This document shows, in pieces, positions 1 to 8,803 of a stretch of DNA of 27,068 nucleotides. Both the position numbers and the translations under genes were made by a program. Below the pieces are notes generated by a model. That model made no database searches and was not told the DNA's origin. It saw nothing but the letters and a program-made list of their open reading frames with translations. Origin of the DNA: an uncultured Burkholderiales bacterium (GTDB lineage Bacteria; Pseudomonadota; Gammaproteobacteria; Burkholderiales; Burkholderiaceae_D). Location of the stretch: contig CAIVDH010000108.1 in assembly GCA_903904635.1 (NCBI GenBank), forward strand, positions 1-27,068, in the 5' to 3' direction. Each line of letters opens with the position of its first letter. The stretch's first letter is position 1.

Positions 1-669
1 CTCATTACTGCTTTTCCTGCGCGACAAAGTCAGATGCAGCGCGTAGTCACCCGCTGTAATTTGCAATGCTTCAGGCGTGTCATCGCTTTGCAATGCGGGC
101 AATAACCATAGCGAGACAAAATCTGGCAAAGCACTGGAAGCCGCCTGCGCGCCGGGGAAATATTTTTCCATCCATTCTGCAGCCTGTCTGGTTTGCCATA
201 GTGGCGTGCCATCTGCTTTTAGTGAAATTGCCGCGTGCGAAACCGCATCAATTGCATGACGTGCTTGTGACATCATGCGCGCATTGCGTATATGCGTGGC
301 CACGCGTGCCAACACTTCTGCCGGCTCTATGGGTTTGGTTACATAGTCCAATGCACCGGCATCAAAACCTTTTAGTACATGCTCAGTTTCGGTTAATCCC
401 GTCATGAATACCACAGGCACATGACGCACTTCTTCCATTTGTTTGATGCGACGGCAGGTCTCAAAACCATCGATGCCCGGCATGACTGCATCAAGCAAAA
501 TAATATCGGGCACTACGATGCGCAATCTTTCGAGCGCAGACAAGCCATCAGTGGCAACTAGTACGGTATAGCCCGCATCGGAGAGCGCATCGGAGAGTAG
601 CGCCAGATTTTCTGGCACATCATCAACGATTAGCGCGACGTCGCCGTCAAACGTGGTCCACGTCGTCAT
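1..669 (-). CDS. Response regulator, partner of the permease-kinase (3' end outside window)
   Basis: The N-terminal 223 codons of a two-component response regulator; the gene continues past base 1. Residues about 10-125 form a receiver domain with the acidic pair D16-D17, the phosphoacceptor D60 (LLDAVMPGIDG), T90 and the invariant K112 (TKP). Residues 130-223 are a linker with no recognised motif, and the output domain is not visible. A LuxR-type DNA-binding domain is a guess from similar regulators. ATG at 669 is chosen because GGAG lies about 10 bases upstream and the receiver begins within a few residues. The start lies inside the last 23 bases of the hybrid kinase gene, so the two are probably translationally coupled and form a cognate pair. 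The receiver call is secure; the target genes are not shown by the sequence. Confidence 0.88.
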   Translation of the reverse strand, partial: MTTWTTFDGDVALIVDDVPENLALLSDALSDAGYTVLVATDGLSALERLRIVVPDIILLDAVMPGIDGFETCRRIKQMEEVRHVPVVFMTGLTETEHVLKGFDAGALDYVTKPIEPAEVLARVATHIRNARMMSQARHAIDAVSHAAISLKADGTPLWQTRQAAEWMEKYFPGAQAASSALPDFVSLWLLPALQSDDTPEALQITAGDYALHLTLSRRKSSNE

Positions 670-3600
670 ACATCCACTCCTTTAATCTGTTGGTATATTC
701 AGGCAAACGAAAACGCTCAGCCAACACTTTGAGCTCGGCGCAAAACGGCGCATACATAATATTTTTTTGTTCCAGTGCATTGAGTGCTTCAACAATGCCT
801 TTCACATAGCCGATTGCACCGAGCTCCAATAATTTATTCAGAACGGGCTTGGGTGGAATCAGCCGCACTGCAGAGGCTGCCGCGGTCGCTACTGCGGATG
901 TAGGTGCTGCAACCCACTCTATGCCGAGATGCAGTTTCAGTTTAGAGAGTAAGTCAGGCAGCATGAAAGGCTTGGCAATAAAATCATTGCAATACAAACT
1001 GTCTGATTGTCTTGCGGTTGGATCAAACACATTGGCCGACACAATAATGATAGGCAGCTCGCTATGGCCCAGTTCACGCAGACGGCGACAAACTTCCCAG
1101 CCATCCATGCCGGGCATGGAAATATCCATCAACAAAATATCCGGCATAGTGTTAGCAACGGCAGCCAGACAGGCCGCGCCACTTGCTGCTTCTCTAATAT
1201 CAAATCCCATTGGCGCGAGCATTTCGGATAACACCACGCGTTGTGAAGCCTGATCGTCCACAATCAAAATCCGTTTACGCGTGCCCAGATAACCAGTCAA
1301 CTGTGTGCCTGTTTCAGTGCGCTGGGTAGGGTGGCGCACTTCGCGCAGATACAGCCGTAATTTAAAAACACTGCCCTTGCCGGCCGTACTGGTGACGGAT
1401 AATTCACCGCCCATGATATGCGCGAGCATATTCGAAATCGCCAGCCCCAGCCCTGTGCCGATCTCTCTTTGTACGCTGGCTGATTTGCTGCGCTCAAAAG
1501 GCAGGAAGATACGTTCGACATCTTCCCGTGCAATGCCGATACCCGTATCTTCCACTTCAAATTGCGCAATCTCGCGTGTATAGGTAACGCGCAAGGTGAC
1601 AGATCCGGCTTCAGTAAATTTCACTGCATTGGCCAGCAGATTGATCAGAATTTGTCGCAAGCGTTTTTCATCCGCATGCACTGCTTGCGGAATGCGGCCA
1701 GCTTCCAGAAAATGAAACGCCAACCCTTTTTGTGTTGCCTGTGGTGCGACCATCTGCACGATCTGATTTAAAAATTCATGCAAGGGCAGCTCTGCAGATT
1801 CCAGTCGCATTTTGCCCGCTTCTATACGCGCAATATCCAACATGCCATCAATTAAAGAAAGCAGATGTTCGCCACTGCGACGAATGACGCTGATCGCATT
1901 CTGTCTATGCGCTGGTATGGTTTTATCCACCTGCAAAATCTGTGCATAGCCAAGTATGCTGTTCAATGGCGTGCGCAGTTCATGGCTCATGCCTGTTACA
2001 AAACGACTCTTGGCAAGATTCGATGCTTCGGCCGTATCTTTGGCGCGTTGTAGTTCGCGGTCTGTTAATTGATGCGCATCGATTTCTGCTAATAGCAGAT
2101 TGGTTTGCCGCTCGGATTCTTTTTGCGCATTACGCTTGCTCTCGGAGGTTAATACCAGCCACCAGGTACCGATGCCCAGCATTAAAAATAATGCGGCAAA
2201 TAATCGGATAAAAACGCCGATAAAATCACTGTGCGTATACACCTCGGTGTGGTTGAACTTAGGCAGCTCTAAAAAATAAATGGCGCCCATCACGGCGGCC
2301 AGTACGCCGGAAAATAGTAGCAACATCAGCAGGTAATGACCGACATCGGTTTGCAGTCTGCGGCTGACAGCCTCGGGCAAAATAGCATCGAACAAACTGA
2401 CCGAACTTGCTGCGAGCGATACTTCAGGTTTGCAGCGGTCATTACAACGCGCATCGAGTGAGCAGCATAGTGAGCAAATCGCGCCGGCATAGGCAGGGCA
2501 ATGCGCAACATCGGCGCTTTCAAAATGATTTTCACAAATTACGCATTGCTGTGTCTTGCCATCCGCCTGATGATCCGGCTGGCGTGCCAGGTAGTAGCGG
2601 CTTTTTGTGGCAATGGCAATCAATGGCGCGCTAATGAGTGCGACGACCAATGCAATAAACGGCGACATCGCCGTAGCCATTTCACCAATCAAGCCGGAAA
2701 GCGCCAGCATGGAAATGACAGAAGCCAGCACCATGGCACCAACGCCCACCGGATTAATGTCATGCAGATGCGCGCGCTTGAATTCAATATGCTTGGGCGA
2801 CAACCCCAGTGGTTTGTTGATCAGCAAATCCGACAGTACGGCACCTATCCATGAGATAGCCACCATCGAATACAACGTCAGTACTTCTTTGAGTGCAGCA
2901 AAGACACCGATTTCCATCAGCAAAATTGCAATCAGCACATTGAACACCACCCACACAACACGCCCCGGATGACTGTGCGTGAGTCGTGCAAAAAAATTCG
3001 ACCAGGCGAGTGAGCCGGCATACGCATTGGTGACATTAATTTTTACTTGCGACACCACCACATACAATGCAACCGCCGCCATCGCCCAGCGCGGATCGGC
3101 AAACACATAAGAGAAGGCCACCATGTACATCTGCGTCGGTTCGACTGCGCGCTCGGCGCTAATGCCATGTTGTATCGCCAGATAAGCCAGCAGCGCGCCG
3201 CCCAGCATTTTAAGTGCGCCCATCACGATCCAGCCCGGTCCTGCGATCAGCAGTGCCGCCCACCAGCGCACTCGATTTTCAGCATTCTTATCTGGTAAAA
3301 AACGCAAGAAATCTACCTGCTCGCCTATCTGCGCAATCAACGAAAATGCCACCGTCGCTGCTGCACCAAACAGTAACCAGTTAAAGCCTTGGTTGTTAGC
3401 GAGATGGCCGCTGTAATTTACAAGTTGGTTGAGTATTTGCGGTTCCTGATAAAGCACGGCCGCAAAAGGCAAAATCATCAGCACCAGCCAAATCGGCTGC
3501 GTCCAGGCTTGTACGCGCCCGATCAAGGTCACGCCGTGTATGACGAGCGGAATGATGATGAGTGAGCACACCACATAGCCATACATGAGCGGCAATCCGA

Positions 3601-4039
3601 AATACATCTCGACTGCCTGCGCCATGATGGATGCTTCCAGCGCAAAAAATATGAATGTAAAACTCGCATAGATCAGCGAGGTGATGGTCGAGCCTATATA
3701 GCCAAAGCCTGCGCCACGGGTGAGCAGGTCCATGTCGATGCCGTATTTGGCGCTGTAATAGCTGATGGGCAGACCAGTGCAAAAAATAATCAGCGATACA
3801 CACAAAATGGCCCACAACGCATTGGTAAAGCCGTAAGAAAGCGTGATGGCCGCGCCTATGGCTTCGAGCGCGAGAAAAGACACCGCACCCAATGCCGTAT
3901 TGGCGATTCTGAATTCAGACCATTTGCGAAAACTTTTAGGCGCATATCGCAGCGCATAGTCTTCCAGCGTTTCGTTGGCAACCCAGGTGTTGTAGTCGCG
4001 CCGGCTTTTAACGATGCGCTGTACCGATGTGGACTTCAA
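647..4039 (-). CDS. NCS1-type permease / hybrid histidine kinase fusion protein
   Basis: A 1130-residue membrane sensor. Residues 30-485 resemble an NCS1 (purine-cytosine, uracil, allantoin) permease with about 12 hydrophobic helices. Residues 499-536 are a Cys/His cluster. Two helices follow near 567-590 and 606-631, then a short coiled segment. HisKA has H686 in MSHELRTPLN. The ATPase domain has an N box (LLANAVKFTE), DTGIGIA and GTGLGLAIS. A receiver at 922-1038 has D928-D929, D972 and K1023. The last 90 residues are an uncharacterised tail. The start is TTG at 4039: GGAG stands six bases upstream and the next Met is residue 102. The permease part probably binds or transports a nitrogenous ligand and passes the signal to the kinase, comparable in plan to CbrA-type transporter-kinase fusions, though those use a sodium-solute symporter. 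The ligand is unknown; the divergent amide/urea operon suggests a related compound. Confidence 0.9.
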   Translation of the reverse strand: MKSTSVQRIVKSRRDYNTWVANETLEDYALRYAPKSFRKWSEFRIANTALGAVSFLALEAIGAAITLSYGFTNALWAILCVSLIIFCTGLPISYYSAKYGIDMDLLTRGAGFGYIGSTITSLIYASFTFIFFALEASIMAQAVEMYFGLPLMYGYVVCSLIIIPLVIHGVTLIGRVQAWTQPIWLVLMILPFAAVLYQEPQILNQLVNYSGHLANNQGFNWLLFGAAATVAFSLIAQIGEQVDFLRFLPDKNAENRVRWWAALLIAGPGWIVMGALKMLGGALLAYLAIQHGISAERAVEPTQMYMVAFSYVFADPRWAMAAVALYVVVSQVKINVTNAYAGSLAWSNFFARLTHSHPGRVVWVVFNVLIAILLMEIGVFAALKEVLTLYSMVAISWIGAVLSDLLINKPLGLSPKHIEFKRAHLHDINPVGVGAMVLASVISMLALSGLIGEMATAMSPFIALVVALISAPLIAIATKSRYYLARQPDHQADGKTQQCVICENHFESADVAHCPAYAGAICSLCCSLDARCNDRCKPEVSLAASSVSLFDAILPEAVSRRLQTDVGHYLLMLLLFSGVLAAVMGAIYFLELPKFNHTEVYTHSDFIGVFIRLFAALFLMLGIGTWWLVLTSESKRNAQKESERQTNLLLAEIDAHQLTDRELQRAKDTAEASNLAKSRFVTGMSHELRTPLNSILGYAQILQVDKTIPAHRQNAISVIRRSGEHLLSLIDGMLDIARIEAGKMRLESAELPLHEFLNQIVQMVAPQATQKGLAFHFLEAGRIPQAVHADEKRLRQILINLLANAVKFTEAGSVTLRVTYTREIAQFEVEDTGIGIAREDVERIFLPFERSKSASVQREIGTGLGLAISNMLAHIMGGELSVTSTAGKGSVFKLRLYLREVRHPTQRTETGTQLTGYLGTRKRILIVDDQASQRVVLSEMLAPMGFDIREAASGAACLAAVANTMPDILLMDISMPGMDGWEVCRRLRELGHSELPIIIVSANVFDPTARQSDSLYCNDFIAKPFMLPDLLSKLKLHLGIEWVAAPTSAVATAAASAVRLIPPKPVLNKLLELGAIGYVKGIVEALNALEQKNIMYAPFCAELKVLAERFRLPEYTNRLKEWMYDDVDHV

Positions 4040-4549
4040 AAATTACTCCGCTTTGAGTTGTTGGTGCAGTCAGCGATGCAGTGAGCTATGCATGGCCTCA
4101 CATCATTTATTGCTATGGTTAATTTGTATTAGCAAGTTCTACGCCACTAAACAGCGAGCTGGCACTACGTCATTTGACGTATTCATGGGATCTGAAACGT
4201 GCTGCGTGTTACAGCGCATCTGGTGCGCACGGTCTGGGTGCGTGACGATCCCCACAATGATGCGCTATGGGTCGCGCCAGTCGGGCGTGTCGCGCGCTAA
4301 AAGAGGGCGCGCGAAAAATTTCTTAGCCCTCCGCTCGGAGCAGCGCAGCAGCATTGATGAATTATCCCGGCCGCCTACGCACGGCCTACGTCAAACAGCG
4401 TATTGCTGCATCGCCACACGAAAACTACTCTCGGTTCCAAGCTCTGCGAATAAACCGGTGCATGTCTTTGTTGAGCATCACCAGATTCGTAAGGCTCCGC
4501 AGTCCCCGTATGTCATTTTTCGAAGCGCCCAGTGTGAAAGGAACACTCT
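4040..4549. other. 510-base divergent intergenic region between sensor gene and urtA
   Basis: No convincing gene was found here. The short open frames have no ribosome binding site and no family resemblance. The region must hold the promoters of the leftward kinase gene and the rightward transport operon. Two inverted repeats are visible: GCGCA-5 nt-TGCGC at 4214-4228 and CGCGCGC-9 nt-GCGCGCG at 4291-4313. No clear sigma-54 element (GG-N10-GC in good context) or confident sigma-70 pair was found by eye. A ribosome binding site for urtA (AAAGGAA) ends about nine bases before its ATG. Confidence 0.6.
4214..4228. promoter_or_regulatory. Inverted repeat, candidate operator upstream of urtA
   Basis: GCGCA and TGCGC form a perfect 5-bp dyad around TCTGG in the divergent intergenic region. 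The right half overlaps a TGGTGC sequence like half of an NtrC site, but the full NtrC dyad is not matched. It could bind the response regulator of the neighbouring gene; this is inference from position only. Confidence 0.25.
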
Positions 4550-5794
4550 ATGTCTAACGAAACAATTAAATCTGCAGGTCGTCGTAAAGCACTCATCGGT
4601 CTTGCTGCCGCTTCTGCTTTGGCTTTGCCCGGCTTTGTTTTTGCCGCGCCACCAGCAACTGCTGCGATCAACACCACCAAGCTGGCAGTGACGGATACTG
4701 AAGTCACCGTTGGTCAGTTGCATTCTGCAACCGGCACCATGGCAATTAGTGAAACCGGTTCTATTCAGGCTGAGCGTTTGGCTATTGAGCAAATCAATGC
4801 AATGGGCGGCATCCTGGGTCGCAAGATCAAGATCATTCAAGAAGACGGCGCATCAGATTGGCCGACCTTTGCTGAAAAAGCAAAGAAGCTATTAGTAAGT
4901 GATCGCGTTGCCACCATTTTTGGTTGCTGGACTTCTGCTTCGCGTAAAGCTGTCTTGCCAGTGGTAGAAAAAGAAAACGGTCTGCTCTACTACCCAACTT
5001 TCTACGAAGGCCTGGAGCAATCCAAGAACGTGATCTACACCGGTCAAGAAGCTACCCAGCAGATTTTGGCTGGCCTGGACTGGATCGTTAAAGAGAAAAA
5101 GGCCAAGACCTTCTTCCTGGTTGGCTCTGATTACATCTGGCCACGTACCTCCAACAAAATCGCACGCAAGCACATTGAAAATGTCGTTAAAGGCGAAGTC
5201 GTTGGTGAAGAGTACTACCCACTGGGTAACACGCAATTCGGTTCATTGATCAACAAGATCAAACTGAAAAAGCCAGACGTTATTTTCGTTGACATCGTTG
5301 GCGGCTCAACCGTTGCCTTCTTCAAGCAATTGAAAGCAGCTGGCGTAACGGGCAAGACACAAAAAGTACTGACCCTGTCAGTGACTGAAGATGAAATGCT
5401 CGGCATAGGCGGCGAAAACGCTGAAGGCTTTTATTCATCAATGAAGTATTTCCAATCGCTGGAAAATGAAAACAACAAGAAATTTGTTGCTGCATTCAAA
5501 GCGAAGTATGGCGCGAACTCCGTGATCGGTGACGTGACCCAGGCAGCTTACCTCGGCCCATGGCTGTGGAAAGCAGCAGTTGAAAAAGCAGGTAGCTTCG
5601 ATGTCGATAAAGTTGTTGCCGCATCACCTGGCATCGAACTCAAGATCGCACCTGAAGGCTACGTCAAGCTGCATGAGAATCATCACCTCTGGTCCAAGAC
5701 CCGTATTGGTGAAGTGCAGAAAAACGGCCAGTTCAAACTCATCTATGAGTCAGGTCTGATCGAACCAAATCCTTTCCCTAAGGGTTATCAGTAA
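4550..5794 (+). CDS. urtA: Urea/short-chain-amide ABC transporter substrate-binding protein
   Basis: A 414-residue periplasmic binding protein of the branched-chain amino acid/amide/urea type (UrtA, FmdD or AmiC-like). The N-terminus is a signal sequence with twin arginines (GRRKALIG, residues 10-17) and a hydrophobic stretch ending near AFA/AA at about 33, so Tat export is possible. The mature part has the family's VTVGQLHSATG opening, GGILGRKI, GCWTSASRK and YFQSLENENNKKF segments. ATG at 4550 follows AAAGGAA at good spacing. It is first in a five-gene transporter operon and is followed by a strong hairpin, which often marks extra binding-protein mRNA. Substrate (urea versus formamide/acetamide) cannot be read from sequence alone; the formamidase downstream points to amides. 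The symbol is used for the family, not the proven substrate. Confidence 0.88.
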   Translation: MSNETIKSAGRRKALIGLAAASALALPGFVFAAPPATAAINTTKLAVTDTEVTVGQLHSATGTMAISETGSIQAERLAIEQINAMGGILGRKIKIIQEDGASDWPTFAEKAKKLLVSDRVATIFGCWTSASRKAVLPVVEKENGLLYYPTFYEGLEQSKNVIYTGQEATQQILAGLDWIVKEKKAKTFFLVGSDYIWPRTSNKIARKHIENVVKGEVVGEEYYPLGNTQFGSLINKIKLKKPDVIFVDIVGGSTVAFFKQLKAAGVTGKTQKVLTLSVTEDEMLGIGGENAEGFYSSMKYFQSLENENNKKFVAAFKAKYGANSVIGDVTQAAYLGPWLWKAAVEKAGSFDVDKVVAASPGIELKIAPEGYVKLHENHHLWSKTRIGEVQKNGQFKLIYESGLIEPNPFPKGYQ

Positions 5795-5803
5795 CCGGTA
5801 GTG

Positions 5804-5837
5804 CAGCAGTGTGCGGCCAGCTGGTCGCACACTGCTG
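5804..5837 (+). terminator. Hairpin between urtA and urtB (partial terminator or mRNA stabiliser)
   Basis: CAGCAGTGTGCG (5804-5815) pairs perfectly with CGCACACTGCTG (5826-5837) over 12 bp, with a self-complementary 10-base centre. GTTTTGTGCTT follows, which is a weak U tract. It lies ten bases after the urtA stop. Because urtB-E continue on the same strand, partial termination or protection of the urtA mRNA 3' end is likely. Confidence 0.7.
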
Positions 5838-5940
5838 GTTTTGTGCTTAGTCAGTCGTATGGTTTTTAATTATTTAGTCGATTTGTGAGTTTGTTAGTTC
5901 GCTAGTTTGATTGTTAGTTGGGTGTATTTAAGGAGTCATC

Positions 5941-6858
5941 ATGAGCTGGTTATCTGAATTTGGCGGCATCTTAATGATGCAAGGATTTAACGGTTTGTCC
6001 GTGTTCTGCGTGCTGTTGTTAATGGCACTGGGACTGGCAATCATTTTTGGCCAGATGGGCGTGATCAATATGGCACATGGCGAGTTCCTCACCATAGGCG
6101 CGTATTCAACATATCTGCTCTCCAAGCTCACAACAGAATATGCACCGTCGTTGCAGCCGTATTATTTTTTCGGCGCGATCATCATGGCGTTCCTGGTGGC
6201 CTACGGCATAGGTTATCTGGTTGAGCGTTTGATGATCTCGCATCTGTACAAACGGCCACTCGATACGCTGCTGGCAACCTGGGGTTTATCCTTGATCATG
6301 CAGCAATCGTTTCGCTCTATCTTCGGCGCGAAAGAAGTCAGTGCAACCTTACCTGACTGGCTGATGGGTTCTTTCCAGCCGGCTGAAGGCGTTGATATTC
6401 CGTTGAACGGTTTATTCATGATGGCATTGACCATCGTATTGACCGGCGCAATTTTCGTGCTGCTGTATCGCTCACGCTGGGGTCTGCAAGTGCGCGCCAC
6501 CATGCAAAATCGCATGATGAGTGGCGCAGTTGGTATTAATACCCGCAAGGTTGACCGTACCACTTTCGCACTTGGCTGCGGTGTGGCCGGTGTAGCTGGT
6601 GCGGCCTTTACCACCATCGGTTCGACTGGCCCAACTTCCGGCTCACTGTATATCGTTGACACCTTTCTCACGGTGGTGTTCGGCGGCGCGCAAAGTCTGA
6701 TCGGCACCATTGTTTCTGCTTTCACGATTGCACAAGCGCAGTCAACGCTGGAATTTTTCCTGACTGGCTCCATGGCCAAAGTGCTGACTCTGTCGATTGT
6801 GATTTTGATCCTTCTGATGCGTCCGCAAGGCTTGTTCGCAACCAAGCTCCGCAAATAA
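5941..6858 (+). CDS. urtB: Urea/amide ABC transporter permease UrtB-like
   Basis: A 305-residue inner-membrane permease of the LivH/UrtB family with about eight hydrophobic segments. Family features include GLAIIFGQMGVINMAHGEF (residues about 31-49), where LivH proteins have the GxxxMxHGEF-like loop, and the cytoplasmic coupling region near RATMQNRMMSGAVGIN. The C-terminal RPQGLFA is typical. Many urea-type UrtB proteins of proteobacteria carry a long N-terminal exported extension, absent here; this is from general knowledge of the family. ATG follows AAGGAG at six bases. It pairs with UrtC to form the transmembrane channel. Confidence 0.88.
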   Translation: MSWLSEFGGILMMQGFNGLSVFCVLLLMALGLAIIFGQMGVINMAHGEFLTIGAYSTYLLSKLTTEYAPSLQPYYFFGAIIMAFLVAYGIGYLVERLMISHLYKRPLDTLLATWGLSLIMQQSFRSIFGAKEVSATLPDWLMGSFQPAEGVDIPLNGLFMMALTIVLTGAIFVLLYRSRWGLQVRATMQNRMMSGAVGINTRKVDRTTFALGCGVAGVAGAAFTTIGSTGPTSGSLYIVDTFLTVVFGGAQSLIGTIVSAFTIAQAQSTLEFFLTGSMAKVLTLSIVILILLMRPQGLFATKLRK

Positions 6859-6888
6859 ACACGACACGCACAATCGAAAGGTCACATT

Positions 6889-8019
6889 ATGAACTTCGTA
6901 TTTGAAAAACTTTTGGGCGGCAGACAAGGAAGCATCGGTCTGCTGGTGTTGTGTTTCCTGTTAGTGGTGGTATTCCCGCTGGCTCTGGATCCCTTCCGAC
7001 TCAACATGATCGGTAAATATTTGTCGTATGCATTCGTCGCAGTTGGTTTGGTGCTGTGCTGGGGCTACGGCGGTATCTTGTCACTCGGCCAGGGTGTTTT
7101 CTTCGGGCTAGGCGGCTATTGCATGGCGATGTTTTTAAAGCTCGAAGCATCCGACCCTATAAGCACCAAGATTCAAACAACGCCTGGGATCCCAGATTTT
7201 ATGGACTGGAATCAGATTACGGAATTGCCCAATATTTGGATACCTTTTCAGAGCTTGTCGTTGACGCTGATTCTGGTGATCGCCGTACCAGTGATCCTGG
7301 CTTTCATTGTGGGCGTAGCGATGTTCAAGCGTCGTGTTGGTGATGTGTATTTCTCGATTGTCACGCAAGCCATTGCAGCGATTCTGGCCATTCTCATCAT
7401 CGGCCGTCAGGGCTGGACCGGTGGCGTCAACGGCATCACCGATTTGAAAACCATGCTGGGCTGGGACATACGAACGGACGAAGCACGCATGATTTTATAT
7501 TTCGTTGGTGTGGCTTTACTGGTTGCATCCATCATGTTCGGCCGCTTTGTTCTGACTTCAAAACTGGGTCGCTTGTTAGTGGCGATGCGCGATAAAGAAG
7601 AGCGCGTGCGTTTCTCGGGTTATGACGTAGCTAACTTCAAAGTATTTGTGTTTTGTGCTGCAGCGGGTATCTCGGCAATTGGTGGCGCGATGTTTACGCT
7701 GCAGGTTGGTTTCATGTCACCGTCTTTCGTCGGTATCGTGCCTTCGATTGAAATGGTGATTTACGCCGCCGTCGGTGGACGTATGTCGCTGTTGGGTGCG
7801 GTGTACGGCACGCTTTTGGTCAACTACGGCAAGACGTATTTTTCTGAAACAGTGCCGGAACTCTGGTTATTTTTGATGGGTGGTTTGTTCATCGTGGTGG
7901 TGATGTATTTCCCGAATGGTCTGGCTGGTGTGTATGAATCGCATGGCAAGAAATGGCTGGCAAAACTATTCGGCAGCAAAGCGAAATTTCTAACGTCAGA
8001 CTTGGAGGAATCGAAATGA
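6889..8019 (+). CDS. urtC: Urea/amide ABC transporter permease UrtC-like
   Basis: A 376-residue permease of the LivM/UrtC family. The first hydrophobic segment starts near residue 17, followed by GLVLCWGYGGILSLGQGVF, the LivM-like signature. The loop near AMRDKEERVRFSGYD (about 228-242) is the coupling region for the ATPases, and the C-terminus has MYFPNGLAG. It starts 30 bases after urtB, with GAAAGG upstream. Its TGA overlaps the urtD ATG in ATGA, so translation is coupled. It is expected to form a heterodimer with UrtB. Confidence 0.88.
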   Translation: MNFVFEKLLGGRQGSIGLLVLCFLLVVVFPLALDPFRLNMIGKYLSYAFVAVGLVLCWGYGGILSLGQGVFFGLGGYCMAMFLKLEASDPISTKIQTTPGIPDFMDWNQITELPNIWIPFQSLSLTLILVIAVPVILAFIVGVAMFKRRVGDVYFSIVTQAIAAILAILIIGRQGWTGGVNGITDLKTMLGWDIRTDEARMILYFVGVALLVASIMFGRFVLTSKLGRLLVAMRDKEERVRFSGYDVANFKVFVFCAAAGISAIGGAMFTLQVGFMSPSFVGIVPSIEMVIYAAVGGRMSLLGAVYGTLLVNYGKTYFSETVPELWLFLMGGLFIVVVMYFPNGLAGVYESHGKKWLAKLFGSKAKFLTSDLEESK

Positions 8020-8783
8020 GCACCGCTGCGATTGGCATGACCAACCTGAATCGCCCCGTATTGGCGATTGAAGGCCTGACCGTTTCTTTCGATGGATTCA
8101 AGGCAGTCGATGATTTGAATTTGTATGTAGACCGCAATGAAGTGCATGTTGTCATTGGACCGAATGGCGCTGGCAAGACAACCTTGCTCGATCTGATCTG
8201 TGGCAAGACGCAAGCGACTTCAGGCAGCATACAGTTTAAAGATTTAGAGCTGACCAAGATGAGCGAACATCAGATTGTGCACGCTGGTGTAGGCCGCAAA
8301 TTTCAGACACCTTCGATTTATGAAGCGCTGACCGTATTTGAAAATCTGGAGATGTCCTTTCCGCGTGGTCGTGGTGTGTTTGGCGCATTGCTATTCAAGC
8401 GCACGCAAGACGTGACGGATCGCGTGATGCAAGTGGCGGGCGATATTTTTCTCACCGACTTTTTACAGATGACAGCCGATCTGCTTTCGCACGGACAAAA
8501 GCAGTGGCTGGAAATCGGCATGTTGCTCATGCAAGAACCAGAGCTGTTGATGCTCGATGAGCCGGTTGCAGGCATGAGTGTGTCTGAACGTGAAAAAACT
8601 GCAGAGCTGTTGGCGCGTATTAGCAAAGGTCGCTCGGTGGTGGTGATTGAGCATGACATGGAATTTGTGAAATCCATCGCCAGCAAAGTCACGGTACTTC
8701 ATCAGGGTAAATTGCTCGCCGCAGGCACGATGGAAGCGGTGCAGAACAATCCCAAAGTGATCGAAGTATATCTGGGTCACTAA
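8016..8783 (+). CDS. urtD: Urea/amide ABC transporter ATPase UrtD-like
   Basis: A 255-residue ABC ATPase. Walker A is GPNGAGKT (48-55), the signature is LSHGQ (157-161), Walker B is LLMLDE (177-182) and the H-loop is H213 in IEHDMEF. The LSHGQKQWLEIG form of the signature is typical of UrtD rather than LivG. The start is placed at ATG 8016, overlapping the urtC stop (ATGA) with GGAGG eight bases upstream. An in-frame start 63 bases earlier lies inside urtC, lacks support and would add a non-conserved tail. It powers import together with UrtE. Confidence 0.9.
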   Translation: MSTAAIGMTNLNRPVLAIEGLTVSFDGFKAVDDLNLYVDRNEVHVVIGPNGAGKTTLLDLICGKTQATSGSIQFKDLELTKMSEHQIVHAGVGRKFQTPSIYEALTVFENLEMSFPRGRGVFGALLFKRTQDVTDRVMQVAGDIFLTDFLQMTADLLSHGQKQWLEIGMLLMQEPELLMLDEPVAGMSVSEREKTAELLARISKGRSVVVIEHDMEFVKSIASKVTVLHQGKLLAAGTMEAVQNNPKVIEVYLGH

Positions 8784-8803
8784 GAAAAAATTCGGAGGTA
8801 ATT

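Noticed and set aside
4160..4180. TGGCAC before urtA as a sigma-54 element
   Set aside because: The matching -12 GC at ten-base spacing is absent.
4014..4691. A 225-codon open frame and shorter ones across the intergenic region before urtA
   Set aside because: They overlap the kinase start and urtA in other frames, lack ribosome binding sites and resemble no family.
7953..8015. Upstream in-frame start for urtD
   Set aside because: It lies inside urtC and lacks a ribosome site; ATG 8016 has GGAGG and the coupled ATGA overlap.
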